64,000 nucleotides of DNA from Epiperipatus broadwayi (lineage: Eukaryota > Onychophora > Udeonychophora > Euonychophora > Peripatidae). The stretch covers positions 1,403,296-1,467,295 of the forward strand of contig JAQFVV010000233.1 of the NCBI GenBank assembly GCA_028023455.1. Direction: 5' to 3'. The position numbers and the translations under genes are program-made. Each line of letters begins with the position of its first letter. Position 1 is the stretch's first letter. The notes below the pieces were generated by a model. It ran no database searches. It saw only the letters and a program-made list of their open reading frames with translations, and was not told the DNA's origin. Shown here piece by piece: positions 10,680 through 23,784 of this stretch.

Positions 10680-11080
10680 CTAAGATACAATTAGTGTCCT
10701 AGGTATTATCTTGAGATGCAGTATATGCAAGTATTCAGTTTGAAAATACATTATACCTTACCATAAGATACTTTATTTTTCTGAAAAGGAGCAATGGACC
10801 ATAACAACCCACTACTATGGTCTCATTAGGTTTTTCTGGTATTATAAAAGTTAGTAACACTATGTATTGTTTACCAACTGACTACATATAGCCTTTGGTA
10901 CTATAGTTCTCCATTTATCCATTTTTATACCTCTATGGTTATTCATAACTTTTTTATGGCACATTTATCTCTATTTGTTCATTTGGACTTATTTTTATAG
11001 GTTGAATCACTATTTCCTTTTTCAATATGTGAAAATATTTCCCTGCAATGTGGATCTTCTCTGTTTGTCTGCTAACTGAC
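10680..11080 (-). pseudogene. Integrase remnant of the old Gypsy element
   Basis: Nucleotides near 10790-10835 align with the part of the young element encoding the first catalytic Asp of integrase (IDFYGPLP), including the segment reading GCAATGGACCATAA on the plus strand. Adjacent bases match the core region on both sides. Stops and indels abound, so no protein can be made. Confidence 0.6.
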
Positions 11081-11269
11081 ACAAGTTTCTTTTCACCAGT
11101 TAATCTACAGTGATACTTGAGGGTGCAATGTGTACATTATCAGCACTTAAAAGTTGTTTATCCTGTAGAATAAAATTGTGGCTAACATCAGTGAGCACAT
11201 TTTTAAAATCTTTGAAATAGCTAATAGTATAATTAATTTACAAAGTAACAAACACCATCTTATCAATCA

Positions 11270-12470
11270 ATTGTTGATCAAGTAGTTGTGATTCAGAAAT
11301 TTAAGGCTTTTGTGACTAATAATCACAATTTCCTCAGATCCAAGTAATAACTGATGAAACTTCTAGAAGGCCCATACAATAGCTAATGCCTTTTTTCTTT
11401 CATGGTATAATTTATTTCTGGGTTCTTCAATAATCAGCTAATAGAGAATTCCCAGCTGATCAGTCTCCCAAATCTAGAACAATATAGCTATCAATCTGTA
11501 GACAGCATTGTCATTCTCTATGCAAAAGGGTTTTCTATATGCAAAAGGGTTTTCTGAAATCAGGATAGACCAGCATTACCTGCTTTAAAATTCTATGTTT
11601 AATTGTTTTAAAATCCTCATCATGTTGTCCTGTTTATTTCTAAAGCACATTTTTTTGTAAGAGTTGCAATAAAGATTCCATGTTCATAACAATTTTTTTG
11701 CAGAAGCTCCTATAAAAACTGCATAACTCTAAAAAGATCTATATTTGTTTTTTTATCTTGGATGTTTTTCATGATGCAGGTTTAATACCATGGCTAATGA
11801 TCATTTCTTAGTAATTTAATTTGATCAGTCACTAGAATGCTCTTCCTTAAATTAATTTTGACTTCCTTTATATTCTAAAAGTAGGTCTAATTTCTGGATA
11901 TATTCAAGCATGTCAGTTGATGCAATTACCACATCATCAACATTATATGCTATCTGATAAAATCTTATCTAAACATTAAAGAAACATTGCATTACTATTC
12001 TTTAGGCTAAAGATCATTTTGATGAAGGGAGAAGAATATCCATTGTATTTAAAGGCTCTATATTGACAGTCTTCTGGATGCAGCTTTACCTTTCAGTAAC
12101 TACATATTAAATTAAATGTGGTAAAAAAATTTTTACCTCTCCAAATTTTATCAGTAATTGCTCTATAGGAAAAAGAATATTTCTACCAAGCATTACAATT
12201 TTATTTAATTGATATTCATCCAACACAATGTGACTAAAACATCATTTTTATTATTACCATCAAAGATTTTATAAATAGTGTAAATTATTTAGATATGATT
12301 TCCCACTTTATCAACTCATCCAGATGTTTTTCTATATTTGTGTTGTTTTAATTCAGAACTCAAATCCATTTATAATTCCAGTTATCTTGAAAATTATTAT
12401 TTTATACCTTAGTAAAATCTGCTGAATTTGGACTCACCAATCATCTATTAATAAAGTGAATTGTGGATCT
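11270..12470 (-). pseudogene. RT and RNase H remnant of the old Gypsy element
   Basis: The stretch follows the young element's pol from the RNase H DHKSLEF region (about 11270-11340) back through RT. The catalytic box survives near 11921-11945, reading VDDVVIAS on the minus strand where the young element has IDDIVIAS. Regions around 12000-12110 match the PFG and FDLT segments at the DNA level. Many stops and frameshifts show long decay. Confidence 0.7.
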
Positions 12471-12568
12471 TGATCATCATTTCTTGCCACTGAGATTACT
12501 CTTGTATACAACACATTTCTGATGATTGATATAGCTTTTGGATATAAATGGTATAGTTATCATTTCTA

Positions 12569-12800
12569 TTAAAATATATTAAAAATCCAATAAGTAGTAC
12601 TTTTGTGCATAAAGTCAGACCCTAAAATCTCTTCAATATTAAAAACACTTGGTTGATGCAAGTTCTTTGAATCCAGATTTTTGCTCAAAATCCAATTAGA
12701 GTCTAATTTAGCCTTTATTCTATTTGCCAGGGCGACTTGAATTGACCTTAAAGGCAAGGTTTTAATGTGTGGATTCAGGAATATTACTTGGTCATAATAT
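12569..12800 (-). pseudogene. Protease remnant of the old Gypsy element
   Basis: A 62-codon minus-strand frame (12569-12757) contains LRSIQVALANRIKAK and EEILGSDFMHK. These correspond to IKAIQVRMANNKRAK and HEVLVGVDFLHK in the young element's protease. The catalytic DSG would lie upstream of about 12800 and is not readable in this frame. Confidence 0.65.
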
Positions 12801-14089
12801 TCTCTTATATTGCAGATATTTGATTTCCTGATCTCAAAGGGATTCTACAATTTTAGAACAGTCATGCTGTGAGATTTGAGACATGTTCTCTTCTCATTAA
12901 TATAGCAGATTTGCCATTGCGTAATCTGCATTGGCCTTCTGTATTTTGTTTTCTTGTATATCATGGCAAATAAGAGAATATCAAGGTATTTCCTTGTTTA
13001 ACACACTGAATTTTAGCTTTTAGAATCTGTTTTGACTACATTTAAATTGTTGTTATGTTGGATTTTATATGTATTATTATATTAATCCATGATTATAATA
13101 GTGGACATTTAACCTATTCCCTGTCTGCTAAATTGCAGAAGTCCTGGATGGGCTAATAGGATTACCAGTTGATTTTTTTTCTTTTTATCTATGGTGGTGA
13201 TTTTTCTTTGCACTTACTACATTGGATAGCATTAATATAAGAGTCATTATCTCCATTGGTATGCTGTTTTTGGCAGAGATTTAAATCCCTATTCCTTTTC
13301 TGCTGTGACAGGTTTGCTACTGTCAAAGGCATTTAACAGTTCAGTAACATGTTCAATAGTACATTTACCCATATCAATCAACATTCTCTCAATGTCTCTA
13401 GAGAATCTATGCCTTAATATGTAATGATTTGAACTCTGATAATGGGTCATCTGTTAGAGCTTTCAATTTTGGACTTCATTTTCTAAAAAAAATGGATTGT
13501 TAGTGCTCACAAGAACACTTTTCTTGGAATATCTCATGTTTGATACTCTCCTGGAGATCCTCATCCCAGTAGCAATTTAATAACATTTGTTTGAACTCTA
13601 TACAATTCCTAGTATGGCTAAATGAGTCACTTCAGACATGGGATGCTCACTGCAAGTACAGGCTCTTCTTTCTTGGCATTTAACTTGAAATATCATTTCA
13701 GGCTATTTATGTTTTCATTGAATATTGTCTAAAAAGAATCTAATTTTGGTTCTCTATAACAAATATATAACTGTACTGGAGGTCCATATTTTTCATTCTT
13801 TTTATTGGCTATTTTTTTTTTTTTGAGAAAGTCACATTCATTTTATCAATCACCCATCTTATCTGCAATCAGCCTCAAACTTTTCAATTTTCTCCAGCAT
13901 ATTTTCTGTGACCATCCCTAAATTGGGGTTGATTTATTTGCATACTCGGTTGATTTATTTTATTTTGCACCAGCTCTAATTTTTTTCTGTATGTTTGCCA
14001 ACCCTATTGCTTTCTGTAGGTGGGTATTTTTCTAACATTTGTTTTTTTAACTTTTTTTGTAAATTTTATCCATAATCCATCCTTTAATA

Positions 14090-14340
14090 CAACATCCCTT
14101 TTCATTCCTTGCATTTCTTTATTTAAATTATTTTGATTATTACTCATATTTTCCATTTTTATTCATTTCTTGAATTTCTTTATTTTGATTATTATTCATC
14201 TTTTTTATTTTATTACTCATTTCTTTTATTTGGCTTTTATTATCATCAGCCTTCTTTTCCATCTGAGTTTTAATATTACAATTTATACTCTCTTTCATTT
14301 CTTTCATTAAGTTATCAACATCATTGTCTCAACAGACAAC
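14090..14340 (-). pseudogene. Gag N-terminal coiled-coil remnant
   Basis: Read on the minus strand, the region gives a charged, heptad-like sequence (KEMKESINCNIKTQMEKK, then SQIKEMSNKIKK and NKEIQEMNK), ending at a frameshift near 14160. Long coiled coils precede the capsid in many invertebrate Gypsy Gags, and the position upstream of protease fits. The capsid between about 12900 and 14080 is not recognisable. Confidence 0.5.
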
Positions 14341-14517
14341 TGTTCCAAATTTTTCTTAACAAGTTTTATTGCTTACTTCCATACATAGTTCTGTGATGTC
14401 TGTCCTGCCAACATTTTGTAGTTTTGTCCTTTGAGTGACATCTTGCATTTTTGTACTAGACCTTGTGATGTTTATTATTGATAGAAACAAAATAATAGTA
14501 CTGTCAAGTAAATCTTT

Positions 14518-16129
<1,612 letters not shown>

Positions 16130-16730
16130 ATCAGTAAATTTTCTTTTCTTTTTTTGTAGATTGACAAAGAGATAGAGCTAGGATGGAGTGATGGTGATTT
16201 CTTATTTATGAACCAGATACCTTAGCTTCCATGCTAGAACAATCTTTTGACTTTAAAGCTGGATAATTCCAGCTCATCCTTTATGGAGTAATCATGCCAT
16301 CTGAGATGGACCAAGATAAACTATTCTGAGAAATAATGGCAAGATAAACTATTATGATGAATCATAAAATGTAGAAATAAAAAAGTAAAACAGATAAAAA
16401 AATGATATTTCTTTGTGAATTTAAATTTCTTTTGAACAAACCATGTCCCAATATGAAGATTTTTAGTAACTTGAAAACTTTAATAATTATAAAAACAAAA
16501 TTGTAAAAATTATTAACTAAACAAGAATTATAATTAGCTAACATTTAAAAAATGTATATATGAAATGTTTATTTGTGAAACCATATCAATACACTCACTC
16601 ATACTTGCAATTATGAGAACAAACTTAACTCTTTTTCTACTGGGACTATATTGATTGTAAAATGCTGTTATTTCTAGATTATTATGCCTTCCATCATTTG
16701 ATGGACTGGTAGCTGGTAATGTTCTGTTGC
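16130..16730 (-). repeat. Right LTR remnant of the old Gypsy element
   Basis: This is the partner of 8420-9370. Shared blocks include CTTATTTATGAACCAGATACC around 16200 and the stretch ending in GGACTGGTAGCTGG near 16715. It lacks the ~270-bp segment present in the left copy. Confidence 0.65.
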
Positions 16731-16784
16731 AATATATATAAATATACCAATAATGTTCTGTTGCAATATATATAAATATACCAA
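16717..16784. repeat. 34-bp tandem duplication
   Basis: Two identical 34-base units (16717-16750 and 16751-16784) each contain TGTTCTGTTGCAATATATAT. The first sits at the end of the right LTR remnant, so the duplication occurred at its edge. Confidence 0.9.
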
Positions 16785-18244
16785 TAATAATTGTTGCTAC
16801 TTGAGTTGCAAATGATTTCTTTATCTTTTGCTAAGATAAATAGCTCTTTATGTAGACATATGTCTGATCTATAAAAAAAGTACTTTTTTTTAGATCCTCA
16901 ACAATATCTTAATCACATAATTATTTAAACAAATTGTTCTTATACTTCACTATGTCAAATATTATTCTAAGAGAAATTCTTAGCTAGTGGCCATTTTTTT
17001 TGAGTCATAAACTGCAGTGCATTGCAATATAAACTGATTTCTGTCAAACATTTGCTCTTTACAAAAAGTCATTACAGCTTAAGTTTTTAGAATTTCTTTA
17101 ATCATCATTACACATTCTATTTCACAAATGTCTTTTTTTCAAAGTATACTATTTTTATCTTATAAGTTTCATAAATAGTATTTCTAATTTTGCAATAAGT
17201 ATATATTTTTTTATATTAACAATTTCTCATTTCTATTTTTAATTATTTCTTCATTTCTTAAACTTTTTTTTCTTTTTCAAACTGTTTTATTCTTTTATAA
17301 AATAAATTAAACTACTTCATTTTTCATGTCCTGGATGAATAATTTGCATGATTGATCTTCCTTGTTCATGCCATTTTGATGCTATATAAGTAACTATTCA
17401 TTTATAATTTAAATTAAAATATTTTATTTAATTTTGCTAATTGCTTCACTTGTGCTGTGGATAAATAATATGCAAGACTATGTTAATTTTGATACTATAT
17501 AAGTAAAACAATGATAATAAATTACATATTTATATGCCATTCATTTTAAATATTTATGTAAAGGCAAGATTTGTTTTAAAATATTACTTAAATAAATGTT
17601 TTATACATTTTATTTTATTTTACTGAATTAGATATTTTTCTAAAATTCTTACTATTGAAAGTAAAGCTACTGGCCAATCAGTCTCTAAAAATTTTTAAAA
17701 ATATTATTTAAATTTTCAAATTACATTTATTTGTGTATAAAATTATTATATTAAAACTCAATAAATCGGACTTGATTTCTTTTTAATTTAACTTTAAAAC
17801 TAAAAAGAACTCTAAAAAAGTCATATTTGAACTTTGCAAATATTGAAAAAATGAGTCGTAATAAGAACAAAGGTTTAAAATGTCATTCAATGATTTGAAG
17901 AAAATAGTCTTCAGAAAATCAATAAAATCTTTTTTGCTTTAAATTTGTTTTTAAAATGCAAACAAATAAATGTTAATCTTCACTCTATCAAATTTTGCTT
18001 TAAAATCTTCAAATTACTTTATAATTTATAGAATATCTCAAAATATTCTAACATGATCTTGATAAGTAATGATATTATGCAAACAGTTTCCCATAGGTGT
18101 GGTCATCTTACACTGAAATTTCCTTTGTTAACATTATGGACAAATTTATCAACTTCTATTTTTAAAAATACAACATATATGAGTAAAATAAAAATGTATA
18201 ATTGCATTCCTTTTCCTGCAGGTTTGTGATGATGGTGTTTTAGT
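16785..18244. other. AT-rich stretch, no gene seen
   Basis: Homopolymer A and T runs and short open frames only. I see no motif, tRNA box or repeat that I can name. Confidence 0.5.
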
Positions 18245-18772
18245 TGTATTTTGTATTAGACTATTTCCATCATCTAATATGAGTATTGAATGTCTTTAGA
18301 AAAAATTAACTTTCTTTAAATATTCCAAATACATTCAATTGCTAGTAATAGCACATCAAATAGGTTTGTATATGCACAATGTTTTGAGAGGTATTACTCT
18401 CCCCTCTTCTTCAGTTGTTATTGGTCTGAACAATGACACTATTAGCATGGAAATTAAAACTGGATCCTTAGATTCTTGAGTATTGAATTGGCAGGATGGC
18501 TCAGTTGGTTAGAGCATTACCTTAAAATTTGATACTCAAGAATCTAAGAATCCAGGTTCAAATTCCATGCTAGTACTATCACTGATCAGATCAGCAATAC
18601 CTGAAGAAGAGAGAAGAAGAATACCTTTTAAAATATTGTGCATTTACTAACCTGTTTGATGTGCTATTACTTACAGTTGAATGTATTTGGAATATTTAAA
18701 TAAAGTTAAATTTTTCTAAAGATATTCAATACTCATATTAGATGATGGATATAGTCCAATATAAAAAAATAC
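18245..18772. repeat. Large inverted repeat around a tRNA-like head
   Basis: The left arm (about 18245-18484) and right arm (about 18532-18772) are complementary along some 240 bp with scattered mismatches, separated by a 47-base spacer. The spacer and right arm together hold a tRNA-like pol III promoter. Two copies of one tRNA-derived retroposon inserted tail-out would give this layout, the left one lacking its 5' head; a foldback element is the alternative. A transcript through both arms would form a long hairpin. Confidence 0.85.
18491..18575 (+). repeat. tRNA-derived head of a SINE-like repeat
   Basis: The sequence has an A box TGGCTCAGTTGG (18497-18508) and a B box GGTTCAAATTCC (18555-18566) at tRNA-like spacing. 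It lacks a convincing acceptor stem and leads directly into the repetitive tail that forms the inverted repeat arm. A working tRNA gene is therefore unlikely. Pol III transcription is possible but not shown. Confidence 0.65.
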
Positions 18773-19307
18773 AGATTACTTTTGTTTTAAATAATTATTA
18801 AACACGTATTGTATAAAAATATTCAGAAATATATAATAAACTAGCAAAAAAAAATATCACATTTTTTTCATTTCAAAAATATTCTCAAAGTGATCTTACA
18901 AATGCTGTGGAAACCAGATATTATTGACATCTTTGAAGCATGTACTTTTTTCATGAAGAATAATCTAAAGGATTTTGATGTTTATGAAACTGCCTGAAAA
19001 ATAATGATTCCTTTAGATTTTTAAAAAATGAAATCAATAATTGCTAGACCATCGTTTTAACATTTTATTTTTAGAAAAACCTACATTAATATCAATTAAT
19101 TTAATGATGGAAGAGTGATCTAAAGTGCTAGAACTATCACACTATTTCTAAAACCAACAAGCAATGCAAATTAACAGAACTGATAATCCAAAAGGTAACT
19201 ATAGGTGTGTACAATTAGCTTCACAACTGCTCACTACCAGTCAGCATTATTGTAGGCATGGGCCATTTCTTTTGAAGTTTATTTTGACTGTACACTTCTA
19301 TCTTTTT
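18773..19307. other. AT-rich stretch, no gene seen
   Basis: Nothing recognisable apart from short open frames. The frame at 19164-19376 matches no family I know and overlaps a repeat. Confidence 0.5.
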
Positions 19308-19700
19308 CAGATTTTTTTAAAACTAATAAATCAAAAAGTTTTTGCCATCAAAATGAGCATAAAACTGACAAAATAGTGCTATTGAAAAGAACAGTAGAGC
19401 AAAAGAAAATTAAAGTCCAACAGCACTATCTTTAAACAAAAAAACCTTTGGGTGAATTAATTAATTGGTTAAACTTCTTAAGAACTCCTGCAATTGCTCT
19501 CAGTGTCTGAGAACAAAAAATCTGCCTATCACTGTCAATTCATTTGTATTAGGTTCTTCATATGGTATTGACCTTTTCAGATTTATTTAAAACTAATAAA
19601 TCAATACACTCTGCCATCAAGCGAATTCAAAATTGGCAAATGTGTGCTACAGATAGTCACAGAAGAATGAAAGAAAATTGACGAAAGATTACAATGCCAA
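19308..19700 (+). repeat. Pair of ~125-bp direct repeats
   Basis: About 19308-19435 and 19575-19700 share blocks such as TTAAAACTAATAAATCAA, GCCATCAA and GAAAGAAAATT with intermediate identity. They could be flanks of a local duplication or two members of a dispersed repeat. No coding content is seen. Confidence 0.55.
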
Positions 19701-20575
19701 TAGAATGCATTTTAGATTGTGAGAGTGTTAAAGAAACAATAATAAAAATGAAAACAAAATCATGCCACTATTGCTTGTACTACTGGAAGTGCCAAAGTCA
19801 TAACAATATTAAGAGATACTTTATGAAAAATATAAACAAAAAAATATGCAGTGAGGATATGAAATTAAAAAAAAAAACAGTAGCAAATATTTCTTTCTGC
19901 AATAGCACCACCTAGTGCAAGCTTTAGACACCAATATATAAAATAAAACACTCCAAAACATTCATTGCAAATAAGAAGATGGATCTATAATTACTAAAGT
20001 TTGATATGAGTTTAGAAATATCAAAATAAATAGAGAATGTTTACCAGTAACAAAATTGTTATTACCAATGATAATATAATTCAAAAGAAAAACAAAAGAT
20101 GCAGTACATATTTTATTAATAGTATTACTTTTTGAGATAACATGACTGAGTGAACTAAAACACACACAATAAATATATATGTAAATGTTCTCTCATAACT
20201 GCATTACTTTTTAAAATTTTTGTTTATACTGCAATTTTAATTTGTATATATATATATATGTCAGAAAATGTCAGTGCTATATATGTATATGCATTGAAAA
20301 ATATTATATACTCAAAGAATAGTATAGCAAACAATATATATTATGTAGTAAACAAAAATATAAAGTCTGAACTTTGCCATCCGTCATGAAGGTTTAGAAG
20401 AAAATATAGTAGAAGTGGAGATTCCACCGAATACAGAGTTGCCAGATCAAGCACCATAAAAATCGCAATTTTTTTTTTTTTTTGAAAAATGGTAAAGCGT
20501 TCAAGAAAATAGCCCAATATAGAATTTCTCTCTCATTTTTTTTAATATTTACATGTTTATTTTCCTTTTATGATC
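19701..20575. other. AT-rich stretch, no gene seen
   Basis: This contains a short (TA) run near 20248-20260 and a T run at 20468-20483. The open frames at 19694-19915 and 19962-20165 show no recognisable domain. Confidence 0.5.
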
Positions 20576-20591
20576 AAAGTAACTCTTATCT

Positions 20592-20689
20592 GTCTTGCAT
20601 TGGTGGTCGAGAGGTCAGCGCGACTGCCTTGCAGTTGCCCGGGTTGCGGGTTCGCGTCCCGGCCGATGCTATGATACTTAAAAAAAAAA
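20592..20689 (+). mobile_element. tRNA-derived retroposon with target-site duplication
   Basis: A 16-bp duplication, AAAGTAACTCTTATCT, flanks this insert (20576-20591 and 20690-20705, with ambiguity in the A run). The insert has a five-base leader, a 74-base tRNA-like body (20597-20670), a short AT-rich link and a poly-A tail. The body folds as a cloverleaf: acceptor GCATTGG pairs with CCGATGC, the anticodon stem CGACT pairs with AGTTG around GCCTTGC, and the T arm is GCGGG-TTCGCGT-CCCGG with one mismatched pair. The anticodon position would read CTT, but the body does not resemble a canonical lysine tRNA. Poly-A and target-site duplication indicate LINE-mediated retroposition. A decayed relative lies at 28389-28482, so this is a family. 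Confidence 0.85.
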
Positions 20690-20705
20690 AAAGTAACTCT
20701 TATCT

Positions 20706-21397
20706 TCAAATTAAAATTCCAGATTGTTAATTTAGTTTCTTCTATCTAAAGTGCTCATGCTATAAGTAATAATTTTTTAAATTAAGTCACCTGGAGTACT
20801 TTTTGTTTTACTTTTTAACTATTCTAGTTAAAAAGGTTGCTTTTAAAAACCAACCGTAATCTCCTCTACAACTTGTTTAATTAATTTAATCTAAATAAAC
20901 TTATTTCTAATGCTAATAATGGATGTAATTTTATAAAGTTTTATTAAGAATCACAAATCATTATTTTTTAAATATATATATATTACTTACAAGTATTTAC
21001 GTTACAGCTCTAGCCAAGTAGTAGAATTATTAAAATCTCAAATAAAGTTAAAACTTAAATTTAAAAATCCGACAAATATATTTATCAAGCTGCTAAAAAC
21101 CCAATAAACAACTTAATTTTAAAATAAAAAACTAAGAGAATGAAATCTTTCCACCTCCCTACGCCCAAATACGTCAAGAAAAGTGCGGTAAGAATTAACT
21201 TTAAAAGTGAATCCAATAAAATCAAACCTCTTGAAACTAAATTAAATTCTAATATAAACATAATCTTGCATTTCAAAAGGAAATTTAATATAGAATCCCA
21301 GAAAAAAGCAAGCCAAGCAAATAGAAAACTAAAAAAAAAAGCACTAAACTAACTGTATAATCTCACACAAAATTGTGCATGCAAGTCCATTAAATCA
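20706..21397. other. AT-rich stretch, no gene seen
   Basis: Overlapping open frames on both strands near 21085-21352 are short and low in complexity. I find no motif. Confidence 0.5.
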
Positions 21398-21465
21398 TCA
21401 TGAATCATCATCAACCATTATCAATCCACTGCAGGATGAAGCTCTCTCCAAGTTCAATCCATTAA
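21398..21465 (-). repeat. Possible 3' end of an RTE-type LINE
   Basis: The plus strand shows ATCATCATC-type repeats followed by CAATCCACTGCAGGATGAAG and CTCTCCAA. On the minus strand this resembles the conserved end of many invertebrate RTE-like LINEs, with a CTGCAGTGGA block followed by a GAT-rich tail. The fragment is short and carries no coding sequence, so the family call is tentative. Confidence 0.35.
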
Positions 21466-21580
21466 ATACAAAAATCTAAAGTAGACTACAATAATTTAAT
21501 TACACGTACTCAAACTTGTTTTATCGGTTAGTTAATGTAACTGTCATATGTTGCTAGAAATATCTGAAGTTTGGATTTTG

Positions 21581-22726
21581 CTGCTGCGAACATTTGCAGA
21601 CACAGGAATCTGATGATGATCAGGGGCAGATGTTCAGCTCCATTGACCTCAGTGTGCAAGATGATATGGACATATTATTTATTCCCATGGTGTGCATGTA
21701 AATCCAGCTTGATTTCAAGACTACATGAATTAAATGTTTTATTGGTGGGTGTGAGTTTGCACTCCTTTTCCTCAAGTATGGTGATAGTGGTCATAAGGGG
21801 CTTGGTTCATTTGGAGGGATGGTCGACAATCATTGTCTAGCCTGGGAAAACCTGCTGGGAGGGTGAAAGTCACTACCTTCACATGGACTTTGCCATGAAC
21901 GGCTACTGCACCCCTTGATGGATTATTTGATAGGTCAGTGTTCATTTGCACTCACTATCATTAGGTTTCATTTGTTAGTTTTAAATTTAGTGCATTTGTA
22001 AAGCGGTTGGTCTATTTTGAGCCACCACCATTTTTTTTGTAACATGGATGTTCTGTTTTGTGGGCATGGGTCTGCACTCCCCCCTTTTCTTCAGGGGTGG
22101 CTGGTTGTAGACATTAGGTATCTGGTTTATGGTGTGGGCAGTTAACAATTTTGCCACTGCCCAGAACACCTGCTGGGGGCTACACAGTCAAAGTTGGTGC
22201 TATTCCTGCTCTGATTGGCTGCTGTGTCTCTGATAGGCTGGTTTTGGGCAGTGTTGATCTGGTTCTTTACTTATTATTTCTTAGTTTTACCCAAGTTGGC
22301 TTTCCAATTCTGGGCAGGTAGACCGATTGCGGTCCCTGCTCATTTGGACTGCTAATTGGGAGGCAGAGGTATTCAGAAATTGTCTTGACATGGCTCGGCT
22401 ATGGTTTGAGAGTCTATTGCTTGGTAAACTTGGGCCTTGGACCTCGCTGCCTGTTGTGGTGGTTGGCACAATGCTGGACTTCACCCATTCAGCTGAAGCA
22501 TTTGAGTCTTCGCTTCGGGGCCCCAGGGGTGAGACCATGGCCAGACCACATGGATCCACATACAGATACACATTAATCACATTACAGCAATGTTTATGGA
22601 TGTAATTCTTTTTGAACATATGTACATTTTACCTTGTTACATTGAATCACTGTGTAATCCTCAATGGGTAAGTGTACCCAAAATTTTTGTAGTCTTTTAT
22701 TAATAAAGGTTACTTTGAGAAAAAAA
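21581..22726 (+). mobile_element. Poly-A retrocopy, 5'-truncated, GC-rich
   Basis: A 14-bp direct repeat, AAGTTTGGATTTTG (21567-21580 and 22727-22740), brackets 1146 bp that end with AATAAA at 22702-22707 and a run of A. This is the signature of LINE-mediated reverse transcription of a polyadenylated RNA. The insert is visibly richer in G and C than its surroundings. Its 5' end is open for about 39 codons in one frame (including ESDDDQGQMFSSIDLSVQDD), then stops; the remainder reads like a long 3' untranslated region. I do not recognise the peptide. It may be the end of a host mRNA or of an unfamiliar LINE. Antisense and other-frame open stretches inside it look fortuitous. Confidence 0.75.
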
Positions 22727-22752
22727 AAGTTTGGATTTTGGATTTTACTTCT

Positions 22753-23042
22753 GGGACTATCTGATGCAATACTCTGTAATATATTATAGTGAAGGGTTTA
22801 TTGTTTGACTTATTTTCAATTGTATGTGATAGTTATTTATTTTTTCGTGTTTAATAACCCTATTGGTTGGTTAAGCTTGTAATATTAATAGGTGTATGGG
22901 ACTATCTGGTGCAATACTCTGTAATATATTATAGTGAAGGGTTTATTGTTTGACTTATTTTCAATTGTATGTGATAGATATTTATTTTTTCGTGTTTAAT
23001 AACCCTATTGGTTGGTTAAGCTTGTAATATTAATAGGTGTAA
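22753..23042 (+). repeat. 145-bp tandem duplication, nearly identical
   Basis: Units 22753-22897 and 22898-23042 differ at only a couple of positions (CTGATG/CTGGTG and TAGTTAT/TAGATAT), plus the junction. No function is apparent. High identity in otherwise decayed DNA points to a recent event. Confidence 0.95.
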
Positions 23043-23784
23043 TTGATTTATTATGGTCCCTAATATAGCTTTAGGCATTTAACATATATATATATATAGT
23101 AAAAAATAGTGGCTGATGATTATTAATTAGGGAATAAAGTTAAGATATGTATAAAAAGATATCCAAAGATTTAGTACACTATTATTTTATATGTACATGA
23201 ATATATAGTTGTTGATAAGGGTGATGATGATCATCATCATCCAAAGTTTAAACATAAAAACAACCCTGATTCAAATAATTAAAATAAAAACAAAGGGGGG
23301 ATTGGGTTAGCTATATAAAGGCGGAAGTTATTTCATCGAAAAGTTGGAAATTAATCAATACTATCACACGGTTTAATCCAAAAACTATTTAATTTACATC
23401 ATATAACCATGAAAACATTAAATATATATATATATAGTAAGTGCTTGTTTTGTAGTATGTACCTAAGATATTTTTAGCCAGACACATCATCGAGTCATAT
23501 CATCAAGGTACCATATCAATATTCATGATTATTAAGAAAATATTCATCACTCCTTAATTATTTAATATTATTTTTCATTTTCTTTTGTATATATAATAAT
23601 AAAATTAGCTTTACTCAGATATGTTAGAAAATTATGTAGTTACATAAATGAACAATCAACAGAAGCCATAAGTAATAATTAATAAAAACATACTTATTAA
23701 TAGAGAGATTAATAAAAATTAATAAAACAACTATTTTAATAAAGGTACAAACAACCATTTATGATTTTTTAAACATTTATTTAA
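23043..23784. other. AT-rich stretch, no gene seen
   Basis: Short (TA) runs near 23083-23098 and 23420-23436 and a small ATGATGATCATCATCAT palindrome at 23224-23240. No coding or RNA feature is recognisable. Confidence 0.5.

Noticed and set aside
18491-18575. Functional tRNA gene
   Set aside because: A and B boxes are present but there is no acceptor stem, and the sequence runs into a repeat arm.
22287-22619. 110-codon minus-strand frame
   Set aside because: It is antisense within the poly-A retrocopy, with no domain and with competing frames on the other strand.
23224-23240. ATGATGATCATCATCAT palindrome as an operator
   Set aside because: Short, self-complementary by trinucleotide repetition, with no gene nearby.
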